Positions 53,205 through 62,586 of a DNA stretch of 64,000 bases are shown here, in pieces (within the stretch, counting starts at the first letter, position 1; each line of letters starts with the position of its first letter). The DNA lies in assembly GCA_018242505.1 (NCBI GenBank), contig JAFEBU010000073.1, positions 124,001-188,000 of the forward strand. Direction: 5' to 3'. The position numbers and the translations under genes were made by a program. The stretch is from Pseudomonadota bacterium. GTDB taxonomy: Bacteria; Pseudomonadota; Alphaproteobacteria; Reyranellales; Reyranellaceae. The notes beneath the pieces are model-generated. The model saw only the letters and a list, made by a program, of their open reading frames with translations. It was not told where the DNA came from and made no database searches.

Positions 53205-53560
53205 AGTCGAGCGCACGTATATGTCGAGTGCACGCATATTACGTTGCCATGAACGTTCGCGGAGCAATATCCAAACTTTCTCGATTGAGTGTTCGGGAGC
53301 GATGGTCGCGGCTGTTTGCTTCGATAGTGATTGCGATTGCTGTCTTTTTGATGGTTGCCGATTGGGGTTGATGGTTGCCCATTGGGGCGAATCCAGAAGA
53401 GAACTTCGTATTCGGACGGCACTTCAGACAACGCAGACAGCCAATTTGGGCGCCGTCATTGCCACTTCGATAATTTCTCGCTCCCCTCAACGTTATTCGC
53501 CGAACGAACCTCCAGTGCCGGATCCTCGCATATGCGCACAAGGTTCCTACAAGGCCGATA
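53205..53560. other. AT-richer intergenic region with a 20-bp tandem duplication
   Basis: Clearly lower GC than the flanks and without a convincing gene. TTGATGGTTGCCGATTGGGG (53348-53367) is directly followed by TTGATGGTTGCCCATTGGGG (53368-53387), one mismatch. It looks like a remnant of transferred or decayed DNA. Confidence 0.6.
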
Positions 53561-53920
53561 GTGTTGGCATGCATGATCGAACCAGACTTGTCCGGCCGAG
53601 CTCTCGAGGAGTTACCAGGGTCGGTTCGTTTCAAGAGGCTGGATGATGCTCGGTCTCTCGGCGGTGAGCCGACCGTGGTGCTTTTCTACAAGGACGACAC
53701 GGTTGTCATTCGCTCTACCGATCTAAAAAAGAACTGCGCTTTTCCGTTGCAAGAACTGCGTGTGCGGACGGCGTGCCTGTGCTCCTGGTTAAAGGGCGAA
53801 CAGTCGATATCGAGGCACGAGGTGACGCAGCGAGCAGATAACATCAAGAATCGCTACTCCACCGTTGTCGCGCTGAGGCCGAGCAATGCGCGACGGCGCA
53901 GCCATTGGCTGGGGCGGTAG
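53561..53920 (+). CDS. Possible small hypothetical protein
   Basis: 119 aa frame in the same AT-richer patch. A second Met is at 53573. It has a plausible globular core (GGEPTVVLFYKDDTVVIRST) but no known domain and a weak ribosome-binding site. The 3' end overlaps the convergent dehydrogenase by 67 nt, which makes the last part of the frame doubtful. It may be a decayed gene. Confidence 0.25.
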   Translation: MLACMIEPDLSGRALEELPGSVRFKRLDDARSLGGEPTVVLFYKDDTVVIRSTDLKKNCAFPLQELRVRTACLCSWLKGEQSISRHEVTQRADNIKNRYSTVVALRPSNARRRSHWLGR

Positions 53921-55368
53921 CGATCGTCGCCGGTGATGGCCTGCATCTGCACCAGCATCTCGTGGCAGCTCTTGACGCCCAGCCAATCGGCGAGCGCCAG
54001 CGGACCGCGAGGATAATTGAGGCCGAGAGTCATGGCGGTGTCGACGTCGGCGGCCGAGGCGATGCCGATCATCGCCATCTCGCAGCCGAGATTGGCGATC
54101 ATCGAGCAGATGCGCTGGGCGATGAAGCCCGGCGAATCCTTGATCAAGGTCACCTTTGCGCCGGAGCGGGTCAGGATCGCGGCGGCAGCATCGCGCACCA
54201 GGTCGTCGGCGCCCAGCGCCGTCATGATGGTGAGGCGCCTGCCGATGTCTCCGGTGAGATCGATGGCCACGGTGCGCCGCGGATCGAGGTTGCGCTCGGC
54301 CACGACGGTCGTGCAGTCCTTGCCGATCGGCGCCACCAGGATCGGGCTGCGGCCGTCGTCGACGGCCAGAGGCTTGGCGCCGGAGGACACCACGAGGCCG
54401 ACGAGCTTCTCGTTGTGGCTGTCCATCACCACGACGCTGGTCGCCGGCACGACCGATGGCACATGGTCGGCGCCGGGATCGACTTTCGCCCCCTTGGCAT
54501 CGTAGTCGTACCAGCCGGCGCCGGTCTTGCGGCCGAACTTGCCGGCGGCATAGAGACTCTCATGATAGGGGCTCGGCGTCATGCGCCGGTCGTGGAAAAA
54601 GCCCTCGTAGATGATGTTGCGCGCCGGGAAGTTCACGTCGATGCCGGTCAGGTCCATCAACTCGAACGGCCCCATGCGAAAGCCGCAAGTGTCGCGCATG
54701 ACGGCGTCGATCTGGCTCACCGTCGCACGACCCTCCTGGTAGATGCGCAGCCCCTCGGTGCCGATCGCCGTGCCGCCAAGATTGACCAGGAACCCCGGCG
54801 TGTCGCCTACCACGACCGGCACGCGGGTCTGTCGCTTGCCCAGCGCCACCATGGCATCGATCACCCAGGGTGCCGTGTCGGCCGCTCGGATCACCTCGAC
54901 GAGCTTCATGAGCGGCACCGGATTGAAATAGTGCATGCCGCAGACGCGGTCGCGGTGCTTGAGCGAACGGGCGATCGAGGCGATGCGGATCGACGAGGTG
55001 TTGGAGGCGAGGATGGTCTCCGGCGCCACCACCGCCTCCAGCTCACCGAACAGCTTGCGCTTGACGTCGAGATTCTCGAACACGGCCTCGACAACGATGT
55101 GGCAGCCTTTCAGGTCTTCGAGCTTGTCGGCGATGGCGAGATTGCCTTCGGCTTTGGCGACGTCAGCGTCGGTGAGCCGCCCCTTGGCGACCAGCCCTTT
55201 CAGGATCTCGGCAATCCCCGCCTTTGCCTTGGCCGCCCCTCCGGCGGCCGTATCGAACAGGACCGCCTGGATGCCACCTTGCGCCGTCACTTGCGCGATC
55301 CCGCGGCCCATCGCGCCGGTGCCGACAATACCGACGCGGAGATCGGAGCGGTTGATGTCGAGAGCCAT
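53854..55368 (-). CDS. 3-hydroxyacyl-CoA dehydrogenase (PaaH-like)
   Basis: 504 aa from ATG 55368; GTG 55374 is possible. The NAD site GIVGTGAMGRGIAQVTAQGG and the catalytic His in MHYFNPVPLMKLVEV are followed by an HCDH C-terminal domain (about 185-285) and a second one at the end (about 405-490, LNYPRGPLALADWLGVKSC). This one-and-a-half arrangement and length match PaaH, the 3-hydroxyadipyl-CoA dehydrogenase of phenylacetate breakdown. No other paa genes are in the window, so its substrate may differ. Confidence 0.92.
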   Translation of the reverse strand: MALDINRSDLRVGIVGTGAMGRGIAQVTAQGGIQAVLFDTAAGGAAKAKAGIAEILKGLVAKGRLTDADVAKAEGNLAIADKLEDLKGCHIVVEAVFENLDVKRKLFGELEAVVAPETILASNTSSIRIASIARSLKHRDRVCGMHYFNPVPLMKLVEVIRAADTAPWVIDAMVALGKRQTRVPVVVGDTPGFLVNLGGTAIGTEGLRIYQEGRATVSQIDAVMRDTCGFRMGPFELMDLTGIDVNFPARNIIYEGFFHDRRMTPSPYHESLYAAGKFGRKTGAGWYDYDAKGAKVDPGADHVPSVVPATSVVVMDSHNEKLVGLVVSSGAKPLAVDDGRSPILVAPIGKDCTTVVAERNLDPRRTVAIDLTGDIGRRLTIMTALGADDLVRDAAAAILTRSGAKVTLIKDSPGFIAQRICSMIANLGCEMAMIGIASAADVDTAMTLGLNYPRGPLALADWLGVKSCHEMLVQMQAITGDDRYRPSQWLRRRALLGLSATTVE

Positions 55369-55510
55369 ACTCACGTTTCCTTCTTGCTATTGCCAATCGA
55401 TCTCTCTGCCGGGGCGCGCCACCGCAGCGGCGTTATCTTGTCATCAGCCGGCGAAGACGCGCGATACAAGCGGAGGTCACTCCGCCGAGGAGTCGCGCGC
55501 CGCCGAGCCC

Positions 55511-57418
55511 CTACCCCTTCGCCGCATAGCCCGCGGCCTTGAGCCCGTCCTTGATCTCGTCCAGCACGACCGGATCCTCGATCGTGGCCGGCATGGTCCA
55601 CGGCTGGTTGTCCGCCATCTTCTGGATGGTGCCGCGCAAGATCTTGCCCGAGCGCGTCTTGGGCAGCCGCTGGACGACCAGCGCACTCTTGAAGAAGGCG
55701 ACGGGACCGATGCGATCGCGCACCATCTGCACGATCTCGCTGGTGATCTCCTGATCCGGCCGGCTGACACCCGCCTTCAGCACCACGAAGCCCAGCGGCA
55801 CCTGGCCCTTGAGTTCGTCCGCGACGCCGATCACGGCGCATTCGGCGACGGCATCGTGCGCGCCCAGCACCTCCTCGATCTGCCCGGTGGAGAGCCGGTG
55901 GCCCGCAACATTGATCACGTCATCGACGCGCGTCATCACCGAGACATAGCCGTCGTCGTCGATGAAGCCCGCATCACCGGTCTTGTAGTAGCCGGGGAAC
56001 TCGGTGAGATATCCCTGCTTGTAGCGTTCGTCGGCGTTCCACAGCGTCGGAAAGGTGCCCGGCGGCAGCGGCAGCCTGGCAGCTATCGCGCCGACCTGGC
56101 CGGATTTCATCGGATGGCCGTTTTCGTCCAGCACCTCGATATGCCAGCCGGGCGCCGGCACCGAGCACGAGCCCGGCTTGATCGGCATGGGATCGAGGCC
56201 GATGAAGTTGCCGCAGATCACCCAGCCGGTCTCGGTCTGCCACCAGTGATCGACCACCGGCACGCCAAGGATCCTCTGCGCCCATTCGATGGTGGGCGGA
56301 TCGCCCCGCTCGCCGGCGAGGAAGAGCGTGCGGAACTTCGAAAGATCGTATTTCTTGACGAGCTTGCCGTCGGGGTCCTCGCGCCTGATGGCACGGAAGG
56401 CGGTCGGCGCGGTGAACAGCGCTACCGCCTTGTGCTCGGCGATCACGCGCCAGAAGGCGCCGGCGTCGGGCGTGCCGACGGGCTTGCCTTCGTAGAGGAC
56501 AGACGTCGCGCCATAGATCAGAGGGCCGTAGACGATGTAGCTGTGGCCGACGACCCAGCCCACATCCGACGCGCACCACCACACCTCACCCGGCTCGACG
56601 CCGTAGAGATTCTTCATCGACCAGTGAAGCGCCACGCAGTAGCCGCCGGTGTCGCGCACCACGCCCTTGGGGAAGCCGGTCGTGCCTGACGTGTAGAGAA
56701 TATAGAGCGGATCGGTGGCCTTCACCGGCACACAGCCGTGCGGCGTCGCCGAGGCGACCGCTTCCATCCAGTCGAGGTCGCGCCCCTTCACCATCGACGC
56801 CGGACCCTGCGGCCGCTGGAAGACGATGACCTTGGACACCTTGTGCCGCGCCTGCTCGATCGCATCGTCGAGCATGGGTTTGTAGTTGACGATGCGCGCC
56901 GGCTCGACGCCGCAGGAGGCAGTGAGCACGAGCTTTGGCTGACAGTCGTCGATGCGGCTCGCCAACTCCTTGGCAGCGAAGCCGCCGAACACCACGGAGT
57001 GGACAGCACCCAGCCGTGCGCAGGCCAGCATCGCCGTCACCGCCTCGGGGATCATCGGCATGTAGATGATGACGCGATCGCCCTTGCCGACGCCTTGCGC
57101 CGCGATGGCGCCGGCCAGCCGGGCGACGTGATCGCGCAGTTCGCGGTAGGTGAAGCTCTTCTTGCTGTTGGTAACCGGCGAATCGTAGATCAGCGCCGCT
57201 TGATCGGCGCGCCCACGTTCGACATGGCGGTCGAGAGCATTGTAGCAGGCATTGAGCTCGCCGCCCGGGTACCAGCGATAGAACGGAGCTCGCGATGTGT
57301 CGAGCACCTCGTCCCAGCGCTTCGTCCAGTCGATCGCCTGGGCCTGCTCGGCCCAGAAGCCGTCCGGGTCCTTCAGTGAGCGAGCGTGGAGCGCGCGGTA
57401 CGTGTCGCCGATGGCCAT
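55511..57418 (-). CDS. prpE: Propionyl-CoA synthetase
   Basis: 635 aa from ATG 57418 with AGGAGGGG 7 nt upstream. It has the ACS-type N-terminus (FWAEQAQAIDWTKRW), P-loop YTSGTTGFPKGVV, WWQTETGWVI and the late Lys in KTRSGKILRG. Length and the N-terminal sequence fit PrpE better than Acs. It makes propionyl-CoA from propionate, ATP and CoA, and the Lys is the usual site of acetylation control. It is divergent from another acyl-CoA synthetase, 171 bp apart. Confidence 0.93.
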   Translation of the reverse strand: MAIGDTYRALHARSLKDPDGFWAEQAQAIDWTKRWDEVLDTSRAPFYRWYPGGELNACYNALDRHVERGRADQAALIYDSPVTNSKKSFTYRELRDHVARLAGAIAAQGVGKGDRVIIYMPMIPEAVTAMLACARLGAVHSVVFGGFAAKELASRIDDCQPKLVLTASCGVEPARIVNYKPMLDDAIEQARHKVSKVIVFQRPQGPASMVKGRDLDWMEAVASATPHGCVPVKATDPLYILYTSGTTGFPKGVVRDTGGYCVALHWSMKNLYGVEPGEVWWCASDVGWVVGHSYIVYGPLIYGATSVLYEGKPVGTPDAGAFWRVIAEHKAVALFTAPTAFRAIRREDPDGKLVKKYDLSKFRTLFLAGERGDPPTIEWAQRILGVPVVDHWWQTETGWVICGNFIGLDPMPIKPGSCSVPAPGWHIEVLDENGHPMKSGQVGAIAARLPLPPGTFPTLWNADERYKQGYLTEFPGYYKTGDAGFIDDDGYVSVMTRVDDVINVAGHRLSTGQIEEVLGAHDAVAECAVIGVADELKGQVPLGFVVLKAGVSRPDQEITSEIVQMVRDRIGPVAFFKSALVVQRLPKTRSGKILRGTIQKMADNQPWTMPATIEDPVVLDEIKDGLKAAGYAAKG

Positions 57419-57589
57419 CGTCAATCCCCTCCTGCCGGCGGCTACATTAAACGGGGGGAATTGCTCGCGAAACTCCCCCCAACCGCGTCGTTTTGCCGGC
57501 AAGTTTCAATGCGAACCATCGCTCGGCGATTGGCGGGCGGCGCGCCTTGTGTGAAAGTGCGGGGGCATCAGTGGCGGACGGGACCAAGC

Positions 57590-59458
57590 ATGGTGAAGGG
57601 AAAAGGTAAGGGTAGGAGCAGGAGTGCCGGCAAGGGCAAGGCGAAGCGGCCTGCCGCACGCAAGACCGCCAAGGCGAAAAAGCCGGCGGCGAAGGCCGTC
57701 CGCCAGCCGACGAAAGCGACACCGAAGAAGGCGCTCGCGCCTACGCCGAGCGTTCTGCGCCGGCCGGTGAAGAGCCGCGCTTCGGTCGCACGTCTGCCGA
57801 CATCGCGTCCGGCGACACACAAGATACGGGCGCTCTCCACGAACATCTATGAACGCGATCTCGACAAGACGCCGGCCAACTACGCGCCACTCACGCCCTT
57901 GCAGTTCCTGGAGCGCAGCGCGTCGGTCTATCCCGACCACCTCGCGCTGGTGCACGGGTCGCGCCGCCAAAGCTGGGCCGAGACCTATGCACGCTGCCGA
58001 CAGCTTGCCTCGGCGCTTGAGAAGGTCGGCATCGGCGTCGGCGATACGGTGGCCATCATGGCGCCTAACATTCCGGAAATGTACGAGGCGCATTTCGGCG
58101 TGCCGATGACGGGCGCGGTGCTGAATTCGCTCAACACCCGACTCGACGCGGCGATGATCGCCTTCATCCTCGATCACAGCGAAGCCAAGGTGCTGCTGGT
58201 GGACCGCGAGTATCATCGCGTCATGACCGAGGCGCTGGGACTCGCCAAGGGGCAGCCGCTGGTGGTCGATATCGACGACCCGCAATGCGACGACCGCGCC
58301 CAGATCGGTGACACCACTTACGAGGAATTCATCGCCACGGGCGAACCCGACCATGCCTGGGACTACCCCGGTGACGAATGGAACGCGATCTCGCTCAACT
58401 ACACGTCAGGGACGACCGGCAATCCGAAGGGGGTCGTCTACCACCACCGCGGCGCCGCGCTGTCGGCCTACGGCAATGCCACGCAATGGGCGATGGGGCT
58501 GCACCCCGTCTATCTCTGGACGCTGCCGATGTTCCATTGCAACGGCTGGTGCTTTCCCTGGACGTTGGCGCTGGTCGCCGGCACGTCTGTGTGCCTGCGC
58601 CGCGCCTCGGCCAAGACCATCTTCGATGCGTTGGCCGATCATGGCGTGACGCATCTTTGCGGCGCGCCGATCATCATGCAGTTCATCATCGGCGCCACGC
58701 CCGAGGAACGGCGGCCGCTCACGCGACGGGTCGAATTCATGACCGCCGCCGCCCCGCCACCCGCCACCGTGCTGGAGGCTCTGGAGAAGGAGAACTTCCG
58801 CGTCACGCATGTCTACGGCCTGACCGAGGTATACGGTCCGGCGACCATCTGCTCATGGCACGACGATTGGGATGCGCTCGATTCGGGCGAGCGGGCGCGG
58901 CTCAAGGCGCGCCAGGGTGTGCGCTACGCCGCCGAAGACGCCGTGACGGTCATGGATCCCGCCACCATGAGGGAAGTGCCGCACGACGGCCAGACCATGG
59001 GCGAGGTCATGTTCCGCGGCAATCTGGTGATGAAGGGCTACCTCAAGAACGCCAAGGCGACGCAGGAGGCGTTCGAAGGCGGCTGGTTCCATTCCGGCGA
59101 TCTCGGCGTCCTGCACGAGGACGGCTATCTCGAGCTGCGCGATCGCTCCAAGGACATCATCATCTCCGGCGGCGAGAACATCTCGACCATCGAGGTCGAG
59201 GGCGTGATCATCAAGCACCCCGCCGTCGCCAATGTCGCGGTGGTGGCCAAGCCCGACGAGAAATGGGGCGAGACGCCCTGCGCCTTCGTGGTGTTGAAGC
59301 CCGGCGCCTCGGCCACCATCGAGGAGATCGTAACCCACTGCCGTTCCAACCTCGCCAGCTTCAAGTGTCCGCGCCATGTCGTGTTCCGCGACCTGCCCAT
59401 GACCTCGACCGGCAAGGTGCAGAAGTTCGTGCTGCGCGAATGGGCGAAGGAGGTCTGA
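57590..59458 (+). CDS. Acyl-CoA synthetase with a histone-like basic N-terminal extension
   Basis: 622 aa. Residues about 1-80 are rich in Lys, Ala, Pro and Arg (MVKGKGKGRSRSAGKGKAKR, then AKAKKPAAKA and TPKKALAPTP), like histone H1 tails. From about residue 85 a complete acyl-CoA synthetase follows: YTSGTTGNPKGVVYHH, VYGLTEVYGPATICSWHDDW, RSKDIIISGGENISTIEVEG and the late Lys in TSTGKVQKFVLREW. No other start codon lies between the tail and the enzyme, so the tail seems real. The tail may bind nucleic acid, polyphosphate or membrane. The enzyme part resembles medium-chain and dimethylsulfoniopropionate-type ligases. Confidence 0.88.
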   Translation: MVKGKGKGRSRSAGKGKAKRPAARKTAKAKKPAAKAVRQPTKATPKKALAPTPSVLRRPVKSRASVARLPTSRPATHKIRALSTNIYERDLDKTPANYAPLTPLQFLERSASVYPDHLALVHGSRRQSWAETYARCRQLASALEKVGIGVGDTVAIMAPNIPEMYEAHFGVPMTGAVLNSLNTRLDAAMIAFILDHSEAKVLLVDREYHRVMTEALGLAKGQPLVVDIDDPQCDDRAQIGDTTYEEFIATGEPDHAWDYPGDEWNAISLNYTSGTTGNPKGVVYHHRGAALSAYGNATQWAMGLHPVYLWTLPMFHCNGWCFPWTLALVAGTSVCLRRASAKTIFDALADHGVTHLCGAPIIMQFIIGATPEERRPLTRRVEFMTAAAPPPATVLEALEKENFRVTHVYGLTEVYGPATICSWHDDWDALDSGERARLKARQGVRYAAEDAVTVMDPATMREVPHDGQTMGEVMFRGNLVMKGYLKNAKATQEAFEGGWFHSGDLGVLHEDGYLELRDRSKDIIISGGENISTIEVEGVIIKHPAVANVAVVAKPDEKWGETPCAFVVLKPGASATIEEIVTHCRSNLASFKCPRHVVFRDLPMTSTGKVQKFVLREWAKEV

Positions 59459-59513
59459 GGGCCTCCCGGCACCATCGCTCCGCCACAATCGGCCGGCTAA
59501 TCTCGTCGCCGCC

Positions 59514-60815
59514 ATGTCCGGCGAGAGTACGCTTATCGTCACCACGCGGAGCGGCGTGCGGCCCCTGGGCGTGCGCGGCGAGCCGCTGCACACTTCGGCC
59601 GTCCAACTCGGCCGCATCGTGCGCCGGCGGCTGGGCGATGAAATCGCCAGCCTCCTGGCCGAGCCGCAACTCCATGCCGATGGCAAGGCCATCGACTGGT
59701 ACGCCAACTGGGCCGGTCCGGTCCGCAGCGTCGTCGACCTCGACCCCAAGGAACGCGGCGAGATTTTGGCGCGGGTCGATCGCGGCCTGATCGAGATCAG
59801 CCGGCTGGGGCAGAGCCTCACCGGCGCCGGTGACGGCGAGGACGCGGGCGTCATCGGCCGATCGCTCCAGCTCGCCGCGCGGCGACCGGCTGAGTCGTTC
59901 GTCTTCCTGGTGGGCGAGAGGCCGGTGGTCGTTTGCTGGGGCTATGAGAAGGACGCTGCCAACGGCCTGCTGCCGCCTGGACTGCCTCGTACGCCAGTCG
60001 CGAGGCGTTCCGTCCTCGACACGCCGAAATCGCCCGCCGTGCAACCAAGCGGCATCGTCCGCCCTCCCCTGATCCCCGGGTTGCGCGCGTTTCTGCTGGC
60101 CCTGCCGCTGTTGGCGCTGCTGCTGGGCGGCGTCTGGCTCCTGCGGGACCTTATCCCTGTCACGCCAGCCCTCGCCGTCGCCACCAGAGAGGCACCCGCG
60201 GAACCGCCGCCGGCCGCACCCGTCGACCGCCGGCCAATCCTGAAAGCGTCGCTGTCGCAAGAACAGGCCCGCACCAAAGCGCTGCAGATCGAGATGGCGG
60301 CCATCGAGGGCGAACTCAAGAAGCGCATTAGCGAGTGCAAGCCTGCGGCGCCGCCTCCGCCACCCAAATCGCCGCCACAAGCGACAGTCGTGCCACCGCC
60401 TGCCAAGCCCGCACCCCCAGCGCCGCGCGCTCCGTCGGACAATCGGCTGCGCCTGCCCACTGGCCCGACCCGGGACTATTCCTTCCTGGAAGGCTGCTGG
60501 CGCAGCGATCCGTTCCGTCATGAGCTTTCCCAGGTCCAGCCCGGCGTCTCCTCCTACTGCTTCGATTCGAGCGGCTATGGCGAGCTCGAATGGCGACGCG
60601 GCCGAGTCGCTTGCCGGACCGGTGCCCAGGCACGCTTCGACGGCTCGACGCTCCGCCTGCATGACCGGGACACGACCTGCAACGACGGCTCGCATTGGTT
60701 TGCCGACCAGCTCGTCTGTAAGCGCGGTGCCGACAATGTCGCCCAATGCAGTGGCCGCTCGCAGGGCGCCTTTGGTCCCACCACCTGGACCGTGAACTTG
60801 CACAAACTCAGGTAA
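59514..60815 (+). CDS. SrfA-like membrane protein
   Basis: 433 aa. The N-terminal region (about 1-150) has IDWYANWAGPV and FLVGERPVVVCWGYE, which resemble what I remember of SrfA proteins. One membrane helix lies at about 188-210 (GLRAFLLALPLLALLLGGVW), followed by a coiled-coil (about 245-275), a Pro-rich linker and a Cys-containing C-terminal domain (about 320-433, FLEGCWRSD ... YCFDSSGYGELEWRRG). The C-terminal part should be periplasmic. SrfB and SrfC are not adjacent, so the assignment is tentative. Confidence 0.65.
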   Translation: MSGESTLIVTTRSGVRPLGVRGEPLHTSAVQLGRIVRRRLGDEIASLLAEPQLHADGKAIDWYANWAGPVRSVVDLDPKERGEILARVDRGLIEISRLGQSLTGAGDGEDAGVIGRSLQLAARRPAESFVFLVGERPVVVCWGYEKDAANGLLPPGLPRTPVARRSVLDTPKSPAVQPSGIVRPPLIPGLRAFLLALPLLALLLGGVWLLRDLIPVTPALAVATREAPAEPPPAAPVDRRPILKASLSQEQARTKALQIEMAAIEGELKKRISECKPAAPPPPPKSPPQATVVPPPAKPAPPAPRAPSDNRLRLPTGPTRDYSFLEGCWRSDPFRHELSQVQPGVSSYCFDSSGYGELEWRRGRVACRTGAQARFDGSTLRLHDRDTTCNDGSHWFADQLVCKRGADNVAQCSGRSQGAFGPTTWTVNLHKLR

Positions 60816-60927
60816 GCGCCGGGCGGCGCCCTGCCGTACCGACTACGGCCGGCGTTCAGCCACCGCATCCGCCGATCTTCCTGTCGGCGGCGGCGCGTTG
60901 GGTAGATCTTTCCGGAGAGGAAAAGCT

Positions 60928-61104
60928 TTAGTGGGGCTTCTGCGAGATCAGCCGCGTGATCTCGTCCTTGATCTGCAGTTTTCGCTTCTTGAGGCTGCAA
61001 ATCGCCTCGTCGTCGGGATGAGGACGGGCATTTTCTTCATCGATCGCGTGCTCCAGCATCGCGTGTTTGCCCTTCAACGCTTCGATGTGATCTACGGCGC
61101 TCAT
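60928..61104 (-). CDS. YdcH-like DUF465 protein
   Basis: 58 aa from ATG 61104, with GGAGGT 5 nt upstream. It is one helical hairpin: HIEALKGKHAMLEHAIDEE and the basic end LKKRKLQIKDEITRLI, the DUF465 signature. The family is widespread in proteobacteria and of unknown function. A second member is encoded at 62344-62568. Confidence 0.88.
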   Translation of the reverse strand: MSAVDHIEALKGKHAMLEHAIDEENARPHPDDEAICSLKKRKLQIKDEITRLISQKPH

Positions 61105-61698
61105 AGACACCTCCGAGCTGGTTGCAATCTCAAAAACTCTGACTCCGTCCGCGCTCCAAGTCATCCTAAATCGAGCATCGCCGCCAGGTCGTGCAAAATT
61201 TGGACGAAGTGACCCGTCTCGCCGGATCCATCAGTTTTTCAATGTTATTTTAATGTCATTTGCGGCCGCGAATTGCGCCAGGCGCGGCAAAACGTTGCCG
61301 TCAGAAATCCACGTGTCATGATGCAGACGACCGAGTTCGCTCGCCCATGAAGCCGACTCGTTTGAGGGTCAGCGACGTGCGGCGGCTCGCGGATGTGGCA
61401 TACAAGACCGACGATCTGGCTGCCGCGATTTCAAGTGGGTCATACCGGACCGTGAGAATGATCATGGCGCCCTGCTCTATGCGCAGCTCGAGCGAGATCG
61501 CCCTCGGCATCACCAGCATTCTGCTGACACGAGCCGCCGACGTCGCGCCATAAGGAACGCTGCGGATTGGCCCCGGTTGCCCGGAAAACGCCACCTTCAC
61601 GTGATTTCCCTGTGCAACGCAGTCATCTTGCCGCAATGGGCGCACCCGTCGCTACAACCGACCGAGAACCGCACGATCAATCTCAGGAGGTCGGCCGA
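61105..61698. other. 594-bp region without a supported gene
   Basis: Two overlapping frames (97 aa on plus at 61260-61553 and 109 aa on minus at 61316-61645) lack ribosome-binding sites and known domains. An AT-rich patch near 61231-61260 (TTTTTCAATGTTATTTTAATG) could be a promoter. Nothing else is seen. Confidence 0.5.
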
Positions 61699-62262
61699 TC
61701 ATCGGCGCAGACTGACAGCCATCGCAATCTCGTCTGGAGCGGCATCGGGAAACGTCGCCGCCACCAGCGCGGCGACCGCTCGGCGATCCCTCTCGTCAGG
61801 CGTCACGCCAAGACACACGGCATAGACCCCGAGATTTCCCACCGCCGTCCGCAATCGCTTTTCCAGCGGGCGGTCGCGGTTGGCCGGCGGAGAATGCAGG
61901 CTCGCAAGCTTAAGCTGCTCGGCATGCTCGGCCGCGAGTTCCGCATCCGCCACCCGCCGGCGAGTGGCATCGACGGTCTCGGGCAGGGCCGGGGTCCAAG
62001 GCTGATCCTTCAGGCGCTTCCGCACCTCGCGCAACGGCTTCACGATCGCGGCCTGCCAAGCGTCGCTCGCCTTCAGGATGGTCCGCAATCGCTCGGCCGT
62101 CAGGGTCGGGCGACCCGATGCCCCCAACCAGCAACAGAACAGCAATATGTTGACGTCGCAGCCACGCCGCTCCTGCAAATCGAGACAAGCTTCGGCTACC
62201 CCGTCGCCGGCGTAGAGTTCCAGGGAAAAGTTCCAGAAAGGATGAGGCAGGAAATCCGGCAT
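61699..62262 (-). CDS. TIGR02444-like protein
   Basis: 187 aa from ATG 62262. The N-terminal part FWNFSLELYAGDGVAEACLD followed by RRGCDVNILLFCCWLG is characteristic of this proteobacterial family of unknown function. The rest is helical and Arg/Ala-rich. It is divergent from the YdcH-purE-purK group. The start has no good ribosome-binding sequence, but the family motif begins right after it. Confidence 0.82.
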   Translation of the reverse strand: MPDFLPHPFWNFSLELYAGDGVAEACLDLQERRGCDVNILLFCCWLGASGRPTLTAERLRTILKASDAWQAAIVKPLREVRKRLKDQPWTPALPETVDATRRRVADAELAAEHAEQLKLASLHSPPANRDRPLEKRLRTAVGNLGVYAVCLGVTPDERDRRAVAALVAATFPDAAPDEIAMAVSLRR

Positions 62263-62343
62263 GGTATCTAGGGTTATGCTTCCCTTTGGGCGGCCGAAGG
62301 GGTACACGGCGCGCATCCACGTGGCCAGTCCACCGGAACGGGC

Positions 62344-62568
62344 ATGATAGACGACAAGGCTTCGGAACCGCAGGATACGGAGGCGCTCAAGGCCAAGCTG
62401 GAAGCGCTGAGGAGCGAACATCGTGATCTTGACGACGTGATCGATCGCCTGATCGAGAAGGCTCCCTTCGACCAGTTGCAACTCCAGCGACTGAAGAAGC
62501 GCAAGCTCGGTCTGAAAGACCAGATTCTGAGGCTGGAAAGCCAGTTAATTCCCGACATCATCGCCTGA
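62344..62568 (+). CDS. YdcH-like DUF465 protein
   Basis: 74 aa. The helical hairpin EALKAKLEALRSEHRDLDDV and the basic LKKRKLGLKDQILRLESQ are the DUF465 pattern. It precedes purE by 18 nt, an arrangement that is common in alphaproteobacteria as I remember it. Function unknown. Confidence 0.9.
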   Translation: MIDDKASEPQDTEALKAKLEALRSEHRDLDDVIDRLIEKAPFDQLQLQRLKKRKLGLKDQILRLESQLIPDIIA

Positions 62569-62586
62569 AAAGACGCCTCCTGCCAA

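Noticed and set aside
55411..55432. GCGCGCCACCGCAGCGGCG as another copy of the palindromic element
   Set aside because: It keeps the GCGCGCCAC part but not the ACTGGAGT core, so I did not count it.
61260..61645. Two overlapping opposite frames of 97 and 109 codons
   Set aside because: No ribosome-binding site, no known domain, and each is opposite the other. I could not support either.
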